This document shows, in pieces, positions 52,251 to 61,460 of a stretch of DNA of 64,000 nucleotides (position 1 is its first letter; every line of letters starts with the position of its first letter). The DNA is taken from the NCBI RefSeq assembly GCF_019042275.1, contig NZ_JAHQCW010000024.1, positions 29,559 to 93,558 of the forward strand. The letters run 5' to 3'. The DNA comes from Diplocloster agilis (lineage in GTDB: Bacteria > Bacillota > Clostridia > Lachnospirales > Lachnospiraceae). Under the pieces are notes generated by a model that was given only the letters and a program-made list of their open reading frames with translations, did not search any database and had not been told where the DNA came from. The translations under genes were made by a program, and so were the position numbers.

Positions 52251-53144
52251 TCATTTCCCCGCTATCCGAAGCAATTCCTCCCGGTTCACGTAACCGGAAA
52301 GGCAGCCCACCGACTGGACACAGGTCCCGCCGGTGATGTTCCCGAACAGAACGCAGTCCTCCAGCGGATAGCCTTCGTACAACCCGAACAGGAACCCGCT
52401 TAAAAATGCATCGCCGGCCCCTGTTGCATCGACCGGATGAACTCCGGGAAGCGGCGGTATGATCCTGGTTCCGTCCCGGTCCTTTATCATGCAGCCGTCT
52501 TCATCCAGCTTTATGATCACCTGTTCAAAGAATCTGCCCAACACCTCCGCGGCATCCTGAAGATTCCCGGTCCCGGTGATCTGAAGCGCCTCCTTCCGAT
52601 TCGGCGTATAGTAATCGGCCGTCTCCAGATAAGGGCGGTAATTTTCAACAGACAATTCTTCCGACCATCCCGTGTCCAGGACGAGAATCGTCCCCTCTCT
52701 TTTCAGCCTTTGATAAACCTGCAGAAAATCCTCCTGCATATCCACCACTCTGGCCCCTTTGAGTTCCCGGTATATTTTTTCTTCCAGCTGTGGAGTGACC
52801 GTTTTCTGGTTCCGGTAGGACAGAAAGCTTCTGTCCCTATCCGTCACCATCGCTACGGATACCGTAACCGGCATCTCCTCCCCGGAATACAGATTCTTAT
52901 AATCGATATGGAAGCGTTCCAGCTCTCTTCTTGCAAAATCCGAAAAGAAATCCCTGCCCAGAAAAGTCAAAAGCTTAACGGGAACGCCCAGTCTGGCCAT
53001 GTTAATCATTGTGGCGGGAACCCCGCCGCCGATCTGGGTATCAAATTCCCGGGAATAGATTTCCTTTCCCTCTTCCGGCAGATGCTGAAGCCCTGTAAAA
53101 AGAAGATCCACATTCAGGTAACCCGCTCCTCCTGCGAATTTCAT
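52251..53144 (-). CDS. PfkB-family carbohydrate kinase
   Basis: 297 aa; the ATG overlaps the GH4 stop by one base (TAATG) and so is translationally coupled. The N-terminus is FAGGAGYLNVDLLF with the IGGGVPATMINMARLG loop, and the C-terminal VDATGAGDAFLSGFLFGLYE carries the catalytic Asp. It phosphorylates a sugar released by the GH4 enzyme, or a related one, with ATP. The ribokinase-like family is recognised; the exact sugar is not. Confidence 0.88.
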   Translation of the reverse strand: MKFAGGAGYLNVDLLFTGLQHLPEEGKEIYSREFDTQIGGGVPATMINMARLGVPVKLLTFLGRDFFSDFARRELERFHIDYKNLYSGEEMPVTVSVAMVTDRDRSFLSYRNQKTVTPQLEEKIYRELKGARVVDMQEDFLQVYQRLKREGTILVLDTGWSEELSVENYRPYLETADYYTPNRKEALQITGTGNLQDAAEVLGRFFEQVIIKLDEDGCMIKDRDGTRIIPPLPGVHPVDATGAGDAFLSGFLFGLYEGYPLEDCVLFGNITGGTCVQSVGCLSGYVNREELLRIAGK

Positions 53145-54529
53145 TATTTCCACCCCTCTGTATATTCATGGTTCGCTTCCAGATACTCCTGAACCAATGT
53201 CCTGGCCAGGGAGTAAGAATTTATCAGCGGATGTACACACAGGCAGTCCACCGCCCGAGCGATACTCTTCTGCCGGATGGCCTCCGAAGCCAGCCTCTCA
53301 TAACATTTCACCTGACGGATCAGTTCCATCTGCATGACTCCGGGCTGTCTGATCTGATGCGGGATATAATCACCGTTTCGGATCGTACACGTGACTTCCG
53401 CCACATCCGTATCCAGAAGTCCGGGAATCGCTCCCTGGTTCGGCACACACATAATCATCTGCGTCTCTTTTCCTGTGATCTCCGATTCGATATAAGTCAG
53501 AGCCACCCCCGCGTATCCTCCGTGGTCGGGGGCATACAGATCAAAATGAAAAGGTTTGGTATTGCCCGATACGCCGGTTTCATTGGCCATATAGGCCGTC
53601 TCTCTTATTCCGTGCCATTTTTCAAACACGCGCAGGCAGGCGTCAAAATCATGTTCTATATCCATACCGGACAGTTCTTCGGTCATCTGGCGGTTCACAT
53701 CCCGGATCACCTCTCCTCTTGTGACTCCTGCGTTCAGGATATGTTCCACAGCCTCCTGCCGGTAATAATAGTAATACAGATATTCGTTCAAAACACAGCC
53801 AAAATGTGCGGCCAGCTCTTTGTCAAAAAAACGCATCTGCGTCGAACGGTAGATCTCATCCCGGCCAAGCAGACCGGGCATTACTTCCCGTCCCTTAACT
53901 TGAATGCTCGGGAAAAAGGACAGATGATTCAATCCGTAGCAGTCTCCGGTCACCTCTTCCGGCTTTACCCCGTACAGATCTGCCAGAGAGCGCAGTAACT
54001 CACTGGGAGCGTCACAGATTCCAAATGTAAAATCGTACCCCATGTCACGAAGCGTCTGTGACACCACTCCGGCCGGATTTGTAAAATTAAAGATTTTTAC
54101 ACGGGGGGACGCGTACTCTCTCGCAAGCTCACAGTATTTTACCAGAGCCGGTATGGAGCGCATGGCAAAGGAAAATCCCGCGGCCCCGGTCGTTTCCTGA
54201 CCCAGAATACCGTGAGACAGTGCGATCCGCTCATCCCGGACACGCATCTCATCTCCTCCTGCCCGTATCGTGGTAATCAGGTAGTCCGCATCCCGGACCG
54301 CTTCCACCGGATCGGTTGTCAGTGAAAATTCCACTTCCGGGTCCAGCCTCCTGGCTGCCTGCTGGGCCATTTTTCCATAAACAGCCAGCTTTTGTTCGTC
54401 GTTATCCATAAAAACGATCCGGCTAAATCCCAATCTGCGGGCACAGGATACCAGGCTCTTCGCCAAAAACATGGAGCGGACCCCTCCTCCGCCTACAACT
54501 GTAAGTTTTCTTTCTGCCTGTTCTCTCAT
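53144..54529 (-). CDS. GH4 family glycosidase (6-phospho-glycosidase/alpha-galactosidase type)
   Basis: 461 aa. The NAD-binding GGGGVRSMFLAKSL leads, then IFNFTNPAGVVSQTLRDMG, the Mn-binding Cys in GICDAPSELL and His in GLNHLSFF. GH4 enzymes cleave by an NAD-assisted redox mechanism. Which sugar and whether it is 6-phosphorylated cannot be told; no PTS gene is in the window. It follows the LacI gene by 84 nt and overlaps the PfkB gene, making a LacI-GH4-PfkB operon. Confidence 0.9.
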   Translation of the reverse strand: MREQAERKLTVVGGGGVRSMFLAKSLVSCARRLGFSRIVFMDNDEQKLAVYGKMAQQAARRLDPEVEFSLTTDPVEAVRDADYLITTIRAGGDEMRVRDERIALSHGILGQETTGAAGFSFAMRSIPALVKYCELAREYASPRVKIFNFTNPAGVVSQTLRDMGYDFTFGICDAPSELLRSLADLYGVKPEEVTGDCYGLNHLSFFPSIQVKGREVMPGLLGRDEIYRSTQMRFFDKELAAHFGCVLNEYLYYYYYRQEAVEHILNAGVTRGEVIRDVNRQMTEELSGMDIEHDFDACLRVFEKWHGIRETAYMANETGVSGNTKPFHFDLYAPDHGGYAGVALTYIESEITGKETQMIMCVPNQGAIPGLLDTDVAEVTCTIRNGDYIPHQIRQPGVMQMELIRQVKCYERLASEAIRQKSIARAVDCLCVHPLINSYSLARTLVQEYLEANHEYTEGWK

Positions 54530-54613
54530 TTTCTCCTCCTATCGCGCAGGAACTATGTCTTAACATGAACTGCGTCTTATTATACTATTCTAACTACCTT
54601 AAATCTGCATCAC

Positions 54614-55621
54614 TCAATCCTTTTTCTGCCCTTTATCTCTGGGAATACAGGTTCCGCCCTCCAGGATCGTGTAGGGAAGCACGATTTCCATATTGGGAAA
54701 TCTTTCTTCGGGATTCTGAAAAGCATCCAGGATTTTCGTCACAAACTGAGCGATTGGCTGCCAGACCGTGGTCAGTCTGGGGATCACACGCTGAGAGATG
54801 CTGATCCCGTCAAATCCCAGAACCGAGATATCCTCCGGCACCTGATACCCGTGATCGGCCAGAGCCGCTATGGCTCCCAGAGCCATCTCATCGCTGAATG
54901 CGAGGACTGCCGTAAAATCCAGACCGCTCTCAATTCTCATACCGGTCAGCCGATATCCATTCTCGTAGGTTGGGCTGCCATATTCCACCCGGGATTCGTC
55001 AAACACGATGCCATATTCCTCCAAAGCCCTCCGGCATCCCATCAGCCGCTGATAACCGGACCCAATGCTCTGAGAACGGTGGGCAAGAAATAAAATCTGT
55101 TCATGACCACGTTCCAGAAGATAACGGGTCACGTCATAACCGGCCGACAGATCGTTGATCCGAATCATCTCACAGCGGCTGTCCGAGGTGGCTCCCCCCA
55201 GCATAACGCTTTTGATATTCTTGGCGCCGACATAGTTTAAAATGGCCTGATCCACTTCCTCGTCCAGATAGATGACACCGGTGATGAAAATCTCTTTAAA
55301 AAGCATCTTATAACTTTCATCTCCCGGAAACGTTGGAATAATGATTACCCGGTAATGATACCTGGGGACTTGCTCAATCAGCTCTTTTAACACTTCCGTA
55401 AAATAGCCCTGCCGGAGATTGGGCAGAAATACGGCGATTACCCCCTTGTCCTTCTGCCGTTTCCCGGGGATCGGAGTATAATCCAGCATTTTCATTGCCC
55501 GCTCGATTTTCTCCGCCTTCTCGTCACTGACGATACTGTTCCCTGATATATACCTTGAAACCGTTGCCGGAGAGACCCCCGCCTGTTTCGCAATCTCACG
55601 TATGGTTGCCGACACTTTCAC
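54614..55621 (-). CDS. LacI-family transcriptional regulator
   Basis: About 335 aa. The helix-turn-helix ATIREIAKQAGVSPATVSRY is at the N-terminus, then a hinge (MKMLDYTPIPGKRQKDK) and a periplasmic-binding-protein-like effector domain with VLAFSDEMALGAIAALADHG and ISVLGFDGISISQRVIPRLT. The start is uncertain: three GTG codons in a row precede AAAGTG, with no strong ribosome site. It is first in the GH4-PfkB operon and probably represses it. Confidence 0.88.
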   Translation of the reverse strand: MKVSATIREIAKQAGVSPATVSRYISGNSIVSDEKAEKIERAMKMLDYTPIPGKRQKDKGVIAVFLPNLRQGYFTEVLKELIEQVPRYHYRVIIIPTFPGDESYKMLFKEIFITGVIYLDEEVDQAILNYVGAKNIKSVMLGGATSDSRCEMIRINDLSAGYDVTRYLLERGHEQILFLAHRSQSIGSGYQRLMGCRRALEEYGIVFDESRVEYGSPTYENGYRLTGMRIESGLDFTAVLAFSDEMALGAIAALADHGYQVPEDISVLGFDGISISQRVIPRLTTVWQPIAQFVTKILDAFQNPEERFPNMEIVLPYTILEGGTCIPRDKGQKKD

Positions 55622-55708
55622 CACCACTTTTCTGTAGGAATGTACTGCATTATTATAGCCAGGTTCTTACATATTCCGCTTATCCTGTTTACTTATGTCC
55701 TTGTTTTT

Positions 55709-55767
55709 ATCATAATATCCTGTGATTTCTTCGTCAATATTGTTTCATTTGTTTCATAGTTGTTTCA
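55709..55767 (-). promoter_or_regulatory. Promoter and TTGTTTCA repeats of the LacI-GH4-PfkB operon
   Basis: On the minus strand TTGACG (55732-55737), 17 nt, TATGAT (55709-55714). Immediately upstream on the plus strand the octamer TTGTTTCA occurs three times (55740-55747, 55749-55756, 55760-55767). The repeats could be an activator or repressor site. Confidence 0.55.
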
Positions 55768-55796
55768 CAATTTTCATCAAAAAAAGTCCGGGACAT

Positions 55797-55832
55797 TCAA
55801 AAAAGCCCTCATGTAGCTCGGGGCTTTTTTGA
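55797..55832 (-). terminator. Bidirectional rho-independent terminator
   Basis: Arms TCAAAAAAGCCC and GGGCTTTTTTGA. It lies 41 nt past the stop of the ABC permease gene (minus strand), whose transcript it ends. Confidence 0.85.
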
Positions 55833-55872
55833 AATAAACTAAAAATAATTCCCAGTCTTCGCGTTGAGCAGG

Positions 55873-58365
55873 CTATTTTTCCGATCTGTTCCCACATGAT
55901 ACCGTTTTACGCATCAGACACAAAGAACCGATACCCACAACCATCATCAGGCCCCCCGCTGCGCATGCGCCCCGGACCGATCCGTTTCCGGGAAGCAGCA
56001 GATCCATCGCCGTCACCGGTACCGACAGCGACAGAAACCGAAACGGTACTATTCCAATATAATGATAGAGAAGGGAAGGCAGCAGCACGCCGACGCCGGC
56101 CAGATACGCCGATTCCATCCGTTTCATACGGAAGGATAAACACAAAACCAGAAAAGCGCTGCAGACCAGCATAAGCCACCGGTATCCGTAGAGCAGCATC
56201 AGGAAAGTTCCGATACTGCATGGAACCGGAAAATCTGTCAGCATCGCCAGGCTCTGCACCGGCGCCCTCAGAGTGCCGGTCCGGCAGGTATTTATCATTG
56301 TATACACCTCCCTGCCATAGATCAGTCCCCATACAGCCGTAGTCACCAGCAGAGCCATAGAAAGTTTGGTCAACACCCATTTTCCCCTGCCGTTCACTGC
56401 CGTGCGCGCTACCCGGTTCATTCCGGATTTGGTCTCATAAGCGAAGCAGCCGGCCAAAAGCAGAATGACCGCCAGTAGTCCTACAAGAGCCGCTCTCTGT
56501 CTTTGTTCACCCGCCGCTTCCCCATAGATACTCTCATAGGCCGATTCATCCAGCAGCCAAAGCTTCTCTCCTTTTTCAGCCGACAGAATCTGTAATTCAT
56601 TGACACGGCTCTGTACTCTCTGCAGCGCCTGCTGCTTTATGCCCGCCGCTTCATTTTCCCGGATACAGCCATCCAGCTGTGTATAATCGATCTCACCGCT
56701 GTCATACTGCCGCTGCGCCCGTTTCAAGTCATCCGCCGCCATGTCGATCTCCTTTTGGACCGAAGCGATCTGCTTTTGTGTCTCCTCATTCAACTCTCCT
56801 TCCCATTGCATCAGATATTCCCGGGTCAGTACCATGGGCATAGTAGAATCCTGAACAGGTACGGCAAACGTAAGACCGAGAGCGGCATATACAAACAAGG
56901 CCGCGGTCACGATTCCCCTCTGAAGAAACAAAAGCTTATAAAATTCCATACCAAACAATCCCAAACGCCGGAGCATCCGGTCTTTTACCGAATTCCACAG
57001 CCAGGCGAGCCGTACCAGTCCGCTTTTCCCGCCGGCCGGCTTCTGTATGCACGAAAGGACGGCGCACCATACCACGCAGGCCAGTCCCAAAGGCAGCAGC
57101 GCCGCCTGGGAAATACGGCGGATGCCCGCCGGATATCCGAAGAGATCCGCGTTCAGGTAGTTCGTATACAGATCCGACAGGTGGATATAGGTGAAAATAT
57201 TAAAGTATTTTAAGATACCGAACAGATTCTGAACCGGCAAAAACCGATACAGCACATACTCCACACTAAGGAAAAACGCCAGTACGGCAATCGTAAGTTT
57301 TACATCATGGACCGCGCTGAGCAGCAGCCACAATAACATGGCCAGAACAAAAGCGCTCACTATCCGCATCATAAAATACTGTGCCAGGAATCCCCCCACC
57401 GTACACACCTGCGGCAGCTTCCCCAAAAGTTCCACAGACTGTGCGGCACGGCCAAGCCCGATCCCTCCCCCATAGATGGCTAATCCCATATACAGATCTG
57501 AACCGTACAGCAAAATCGATGCGCCGGCCGACACGCAGAATAATATGCCGGTTCTTAAGGCCGCCAGCCGGATACGGCCTGAAGGCGCCGCGTGCACGAT
57601 GCACCACAGTCCCTTCTCCCTCTCCTCCAGGAAGCTTAAGCAGACCATGATCAGGGTCAATAAAAGAAGATAATCCGTCAAAGGGAAATCCAGAAAGGCA
57701 TTCACCGCACCGTCCGCGCCCAGGCTCAGCGAAATTCCTGCAAGCTTCTCAAAATCCCCGGCCGTCCGGATAATATTTCTCCCCGAAAACCCATCCGTAT
57801 CGTTAAAGACAGAAAATGCCAGCAGCCTGTCTTTATTTTCCCTGATCCCGTCCAGGTATTCTTCATAACCGTTCAGATAGGACAGCTGGGCCAGCAGCGC
57901 ATCCACGGCTACGGTCAGCGATTTGACATCCTCCCTCGTCCATATACCCTGCTGGAATTTTTTGATGTAGGGCGCATACTTTAACCGATATTTTTCATAT
58001 TGATCCTCGTAGTAATACTGATCCTGATTTTGCACAATGATGTATATCTCCGTCAAAAGGCCTAACTCCTGTTTCATCTGCTCAAGTTCCGCCTGGGCCG
58101 TCAGGGTGTCCATACTCTGATATTTTCTCAGCAGATTCCGGTAGATCCGATGGCATCTGACCGGGTCCGCGTCCATAGTCTGATCGATAATCTCTCCGTT
58201 TAGTCCAAAAGACAGATCCGCCGAATCGGAAAAATTAGCACTCAGGTTCATTCCGTAGTTCCCATCCTTTTGCGCCTGCCAGAAGAAGAACATATTAAAA
58301 ACCAAAATGATGCCAAATCCCAGCCAGAGGCGGCGGTTTGTGAAAATGCGCAAATACTCTCTCAT
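55873..58365 (-). CDS. Large ABC-2-like exporter permease
   Basis: 830 aa. An N-terminal TM (residues 14-30) is followed by an external segment of about 200 residues, then a cluster of about six TM (230-440). A soluble loop with heptad-like Glu/Gln/Lys (MQWEGELNEETQKQIASVQK, about 505-600) sits between, followed by a second TM cluster (610-820). This two-half architecture fits exporter-type ABC-2 permeases that work with a single ATPase. No BceB-type features. It is the last gene of the two-component/ABC operon and depends on the adjacent ATPase, whose gene is frameshifted. Confidence 0.78.
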   Translation of the reverse strand: MREYLRIFTNRRLWLGFGIILVFNMFFFWQAQKDGNYGMNLSANFSDSADLSFGLNGEIIDQTMDADPVRCHRIYRNLLRKYQSMDTLTAQAELEQMKQELGLLTEIYIIVQNQDQYYYEDQYEKYRLKYAPYIKKFQQGIWTREDVKSLTVAVDALLAQLSYLNGYEEYLDGIRENKDRLLAFSVFNDTDGFSGRNIIRTAGDFEKLAGISLSLGADGAVNAFLDFPLTDYLLLLTLIMVCLSFLEEREKGLWCIVHAAPSGRIRLAALRTGILFCVSAGASILLYGSDLYMGLAIYGGGIGLGRAAQSVELLGKLPQVCTVGGFLAQYFMMRIVSAFVLAMLLWLLLSAVHDVKLTIAVLAFFLSVEYVLYRFLPVQNLFGILKYFNIFTYIHLSDLYTNYLNADLFGYPAGIRRISQAALLPLGLACVVWCAVLSCIQKPAGGKSGLVRLAWLWNSVKDRMLRRLGLFGMEFYKLLFLQRGIVTAALFVYAALGLTFAVPVQDSTMPMVLTREYLMQWEGELNEETQKQIASVQKEIDMAADDLKRAQRQYDSGEIDYTQLDGCIRENEAAGIKQQALQRVQSRVNELQILSAEKGEKLWLLDESAYESIYGEAAGEQRQRAALVGLLAVILLLAGCFAYETKSGMNRVARTAVNGRGKWVLTKLSMALLVTTAVWGLIYGREVYTMINTCRTGTLRAPVQSLAMLTDFPVPCSIGTFLMLLYGYRWLMLVCSAFLVLCLSFRMKRMESAYLAGVGVLLPSLLYHYIGIVPFRFLSLSVPVTAMDLLLPGNGSVRGACAAGGLMMVVGIGSLCLMRKTVSCGNRSEK

Positions 58366-58373
58366 CTCCCCAC

Positions 58374-59236
58374 CTACTCTCCGAGATAATACAGATACAC
58401 ATCTTCCAGGCTCAGATGGTCCGTAACAAAACTGCCTTCTTGGGGCAGCTCATCACCCACCATCCGAATCCAGGTTTTCCCGTCCCTTTGAAATACATTT
58501 CCCACCCTGTATTTCCGCTGCATAGCGGGAAGCTCCTCCGGCTCACAGGGCATTTCTCTCACTTTATCCGCCACCCGCCGCATTAGTTCCCCTGATGTGC
58601 CGGTTCCGATCAGCTTACCCTTTTTCATCATAATGATCCGGTCCGAGATAGATTCAATATCACTTACAATGTGGGTCGCCAGCAGAATAATCCGGTCCCG
58701 GGAGAGGGATGAGATAAAATTCCGGATGCGGATGCGCTCCTTGGGTCCAGTCCCGCAGTCGGCTCATCCAGGATCAATATCCCCGGGTTTCCCAGCATCG
58801 CCTGGGCTAACAGCACGCGCTGTCTCATGCCGCCGGAATATCCGCCCAGCTTTTTATGACGTTCCCCGGCCAGGCCGGTGACCTGAAGGAGCTGATCTAT
58901 CTCAGCCGCGGCCTGCTTTCTCTTCAACCCTTTTAGCCGCGCCATATAAAACAGAAACGTATCCGCCGTCATCTGCTCATAAAACCCCTGCTGCTGCGGC
59001 ATGTATCCCAATCTTTTCCGGTAGTCCCGGCCAAGTTTCAGAATGTCTTTCCCGTCGAGCAGGATCTCGCCGCCGTCACGTTTCAGATTGTCCGTCAGCA
59101 GGTTCATCATCGTGCTTTTGCCGGCGCCGTTTGAGCCCAGAATTCCGTAGACGCCGGGGGTAAAAGTGATGGTAAGCCCGTTCAGCGCCCACTGCTTCCC
59201 ATACCGTTTCTTCAGATTCCTGATTTCCAGCTGCAT
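58374..59236 (-). pseudogene. ABC transporter ATP-binding protein, one-base frameshift
   Basis: Start 59236 has AGGAGG 5 nt upstream. The first 165 or so residues are intact: Walker A GILGSNGAGKST, Q-loop YMPQQQGFYEQ, signature GGYSGGMRQRVLLAQ, Walker B ILILDEPTAGLDP. At 58743-58745 the plus strand reads GGG where the family expects GGGG. This shifts the frame just after the D-loop and gives a stop at 58664. The other frame continues correctly: KERIRIRNFISSL, LLATHIVSD (H-loop), SISDRIIMMKKGKL, to stop 58374. Restored length is about 287 aa. Either a real inactivating deletion, a sequencing error, or a -1 ribosomal slip at CCA-AGG. It lies 8 nt from the permease. Confidence 0.88.
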
Positions 59237-59246
59237 ATCTTCCTCC

Positions 59247-60653
59247 TCACGGAAAGGCCAGAGGCTTGAATTCACCTGTCCCGGACCGGATCTCCGATTT
59301 CGGAAGATAATAATATGTATAACCCAAGCTGAAACCATCCTGCGTCATACTCGTTAAATTTTCCGCACACAGGAAAACCATATCCGCGTCACTTCCTATG
59401 ATCCGGCCGTTCCCGCTTCCTTCCTCCTGCCCGTTCCCAAGACTTGCATACTCTCTGTAACCATATTCACCCAGGTACTCACCCTTGCGCGTATACACAT
59501 AGACCGTATCCTTATCCCTGTTATTGATATATGCCATTTCTCCGTCAAACTCGGCAGTACCGGTATGACTGGGATCATCGGTTGCAGCAATCTTCTGCGT
59601 CTCTTTGGTGGAAAGATTGTACTGGTACAGGCCGTTTCCGGACAGAAAATAATACAAAATCCCCTGATCTATGTACCAGCCGTTGACCGAAACATCACTG
59701 GTATCCCATTTCCCTGTTTCAGCGGATTCGGGAACCGTCCAGACCTCCGTTAACGCTTCGGTCCCGGGATCGTATTCGTACAAAGTATCCCGGAACTGCT
59801 TCGATTTGGGGTTGCCAAAGCAATAGAATTTATCCTGATCCGCCCACAAATACCACAACTCCAGCGAGTCAGACACCGCCTCATAGTCGAGTTCTATATC
59901 ATTTGTTTTGGCCACCTTGGCGTCCTTAAGCTCTCCTCCCAGCGGCGCGCAAAGGATATTTTCCCGATCAGACAGGAACAAAACCTGTCCTTTATGGATG
60001 ACGAACTGCGTCGGATTGGAATAGAATCCTTCATTCTGCGCCCTCAGGGTCATAACTTTTGTCTTCTGGGTACCATCGGCGTTCATGGCATAGAGGTTCC
60101 ATACCCCTTCATCCACCCCCGGTATTCCCTGCTCCTGTCCGGCGGCATAGTATAGCTTTCCGTCATAATAGGTGATATGGCTTATGTTCCCCAGATAAGC
60201 GTTACAGTTCTGGTCCTGGTGCGAACATTCCGGCTTACCGCACAGAATCGTGGATTGCATGGTTTCTTTATCCACAAAATACAGGTAACCGTTCCCCATG
60301 AAATAATAGCCCTTCTCAGAAGCACATCCGCGGTTAAACGTATCTTCCTGGGACATATGGAAGGGTTTCTGAAATTCCATAAAGGAAGCGTCTGTCTCCG
60401 GGTCTGCGGAGCGGGTGGCGGGAGTACCGGATGTAAGAGCTTCCTCCTGATTTTGGTTCTCCGGCACGGCCGGGCTGTCCTTGCCGCAGCCTGCCGCAGC
60501 CACAATTAGACAGAACGCCATGGCTGCCAATATCCTTAATTTTACTTTTGTAAATTTTCTTGTATATTTATTTACTTGATTGATCCATTGATCTGCTGAT
60601 CGATTTGTGAATCCTCGGCTCCTTTCGTTTTTACCGCTTGCTTTTTTATTCAT
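59247..60653 (-). CDS. Lipoprotein with beta-propeller-like domain
   Basis: 468 aa. The ATG at 60653 has GGAGG 8 nt upstream, so the unusual 36-residue, Lys/Arg/Asn-rich extension before the signal is probably real. The hydrophobic signal ends in AAAGC with lipid Cys56. The mature part has repeated blades such as KGYYFMGNGYLYFVDKETM, ISHITYYDGKLYYAAG and AMNADGTQKTKVM, like DUF5050/propeller proteins. A CGKPECSHQDQNCNAYLG segment holds four Cys. It is exported, and its place between the sensor genes and the ABC exporter suggests a sensing or accessory role. Confidence 0.78.
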   Translation of the reverse strand: MNKKASGKNERSRGFTNRSADQWINQVNKYTRKFTKVKLRILAAMAFCLIVAAAGCGKDSPAVPENQNQEEALTSGTPATRSADPETDASFMEFQKPFHMSQEDTFNRGCASEKGYYFMGNGYLYFVDKETMQSTILCGKPECSHQDQNCNAYLGNISHITYYDGKLYYAAGQEQGIPGVDEGVWNLYAMNADGTQKTKVMTLRAQNEGFYSNPTQFVIHKGQVLFLSDRENILCAPLGGELKDAKVAKTNDIELDYEAVSDSLELWYLWADQDKFYCFGNPKSKQFRDTLYEYDPGTEALTEVWTVPESAETGKWDTSDVSVNGWYIDQGILYYFLSGNGLYQYNLSTKETQKIAATDDPSHTGTAEFDGEMAYINNRDKDTVYVYTRKGEYLGEYGYREYASLGNGQEEGSGNGRIIGSDADMVFLCAENLTSMTQDGFSLGYTYYYLPKSEIRSGTGEFKPLAFP

Positions 60654-60713
60654 TCTTGCTACCTCCGTTTTTTAATTTTTTACATACTATCAGAGGTTTG
60701 CATCATTTTCCCA

Positions 60714-61460
60714 TCAAGGGTAAACCATCTCCGTCACGTCATGCCCGAGATAAAAACCGTATTCCGTCTCGGCGGCGTAATATAGGACAGCGGACTCTCC
60801 TTGTTGAAAGACGTATGGATAGTCTTTCAATATTGAATCCCTGGGCTCCAGTATCTCCATAAACGTGGCAGCCAGGGCAGCCATCCCGGTATTTTCCCCG
60901 GACTCCACTCCCAGATAACCGGCAAACGCCAGTACCTTGTCGGACGTAAGCGTTTCCTTATCCCCATTGTAATCCGCCGTATAAAGGTAGAGAATCCTGC
61001 CTGTCTCATCGTCAATCCCGCACTTAAGATAGCCGTTATCCGAAGACAGGACAACCGTCCACAGGATCATCGCCCGGCTGTCATCATAAGAACTCATCAC
61101 CAGAGCGGCGCTGCCGGTCCTCTGCTCCCACTGCGCTCCGGACGGGTCCGCCGTCAGCACGCCTCTGTGGAAAAGCTCCTGCAGTTCAGAAGAACACTGG
61201 GTGAGAATACTCTCACCGGAATATTGGTTGCCTGTGGATACGCCCGTGATTTTCTCGCTGGACAGCAGTTTTAATTTATCCAGAATGGTTAGAACCGGCA
61301 ATTCCTCTTCTGTTTCATCAACCGGATGATCCTGAAGATGGGGTTTCCCCAGAATCTGGCTGTCCCTATACATTTGAAACTGATAGGGCGCAAAGATACT
61401 TAAGACGATCCATCCAAACGCAATCACGGTAACCGCCGTATATTTCCATCTACTCCTCAT
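60714..61460 (-). CDS. Single-TM membrane protein of unknown function
   Basis: 248 aa. It starts at an ATG overlapping the end of the histidine kinase gene, with GGAGG just upstream. One TM at about residues 7-27 (YTAVTVIAFGWIVLSIFAP) is followed by an extracellular domain of about 220 residues. No family is recognised. It has GSAALVMSSYDDSRAMILWT and LKCGIDDETGRILYLYTA, which read as beta strands. Translational coupling to the kinase suggests it belongs to the signalling part of the operon. Confidence 0.72.
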   Translation of the reverse strand: MRSRWKYTAVTVIAFGWIVLSIFAPYQFQMYRDSQILGKPHLQDHPVDETEEELPVLTILDKLKLLSSEKITGVSTGNQYSGESILTQCSSELQELFHRGVLTADPSGAQWEQRTGSAALVMSSYDDSRAMILWTVVLSSDNGYLKCGIDDETGRILYLYTADYNGDKETLTSDKVLAFAGYLGVESGENTGMAALAATFMEILEPRDSILKDYPYVFQQGESAVLYYAAETEYGFYLGHDVTEMVYP

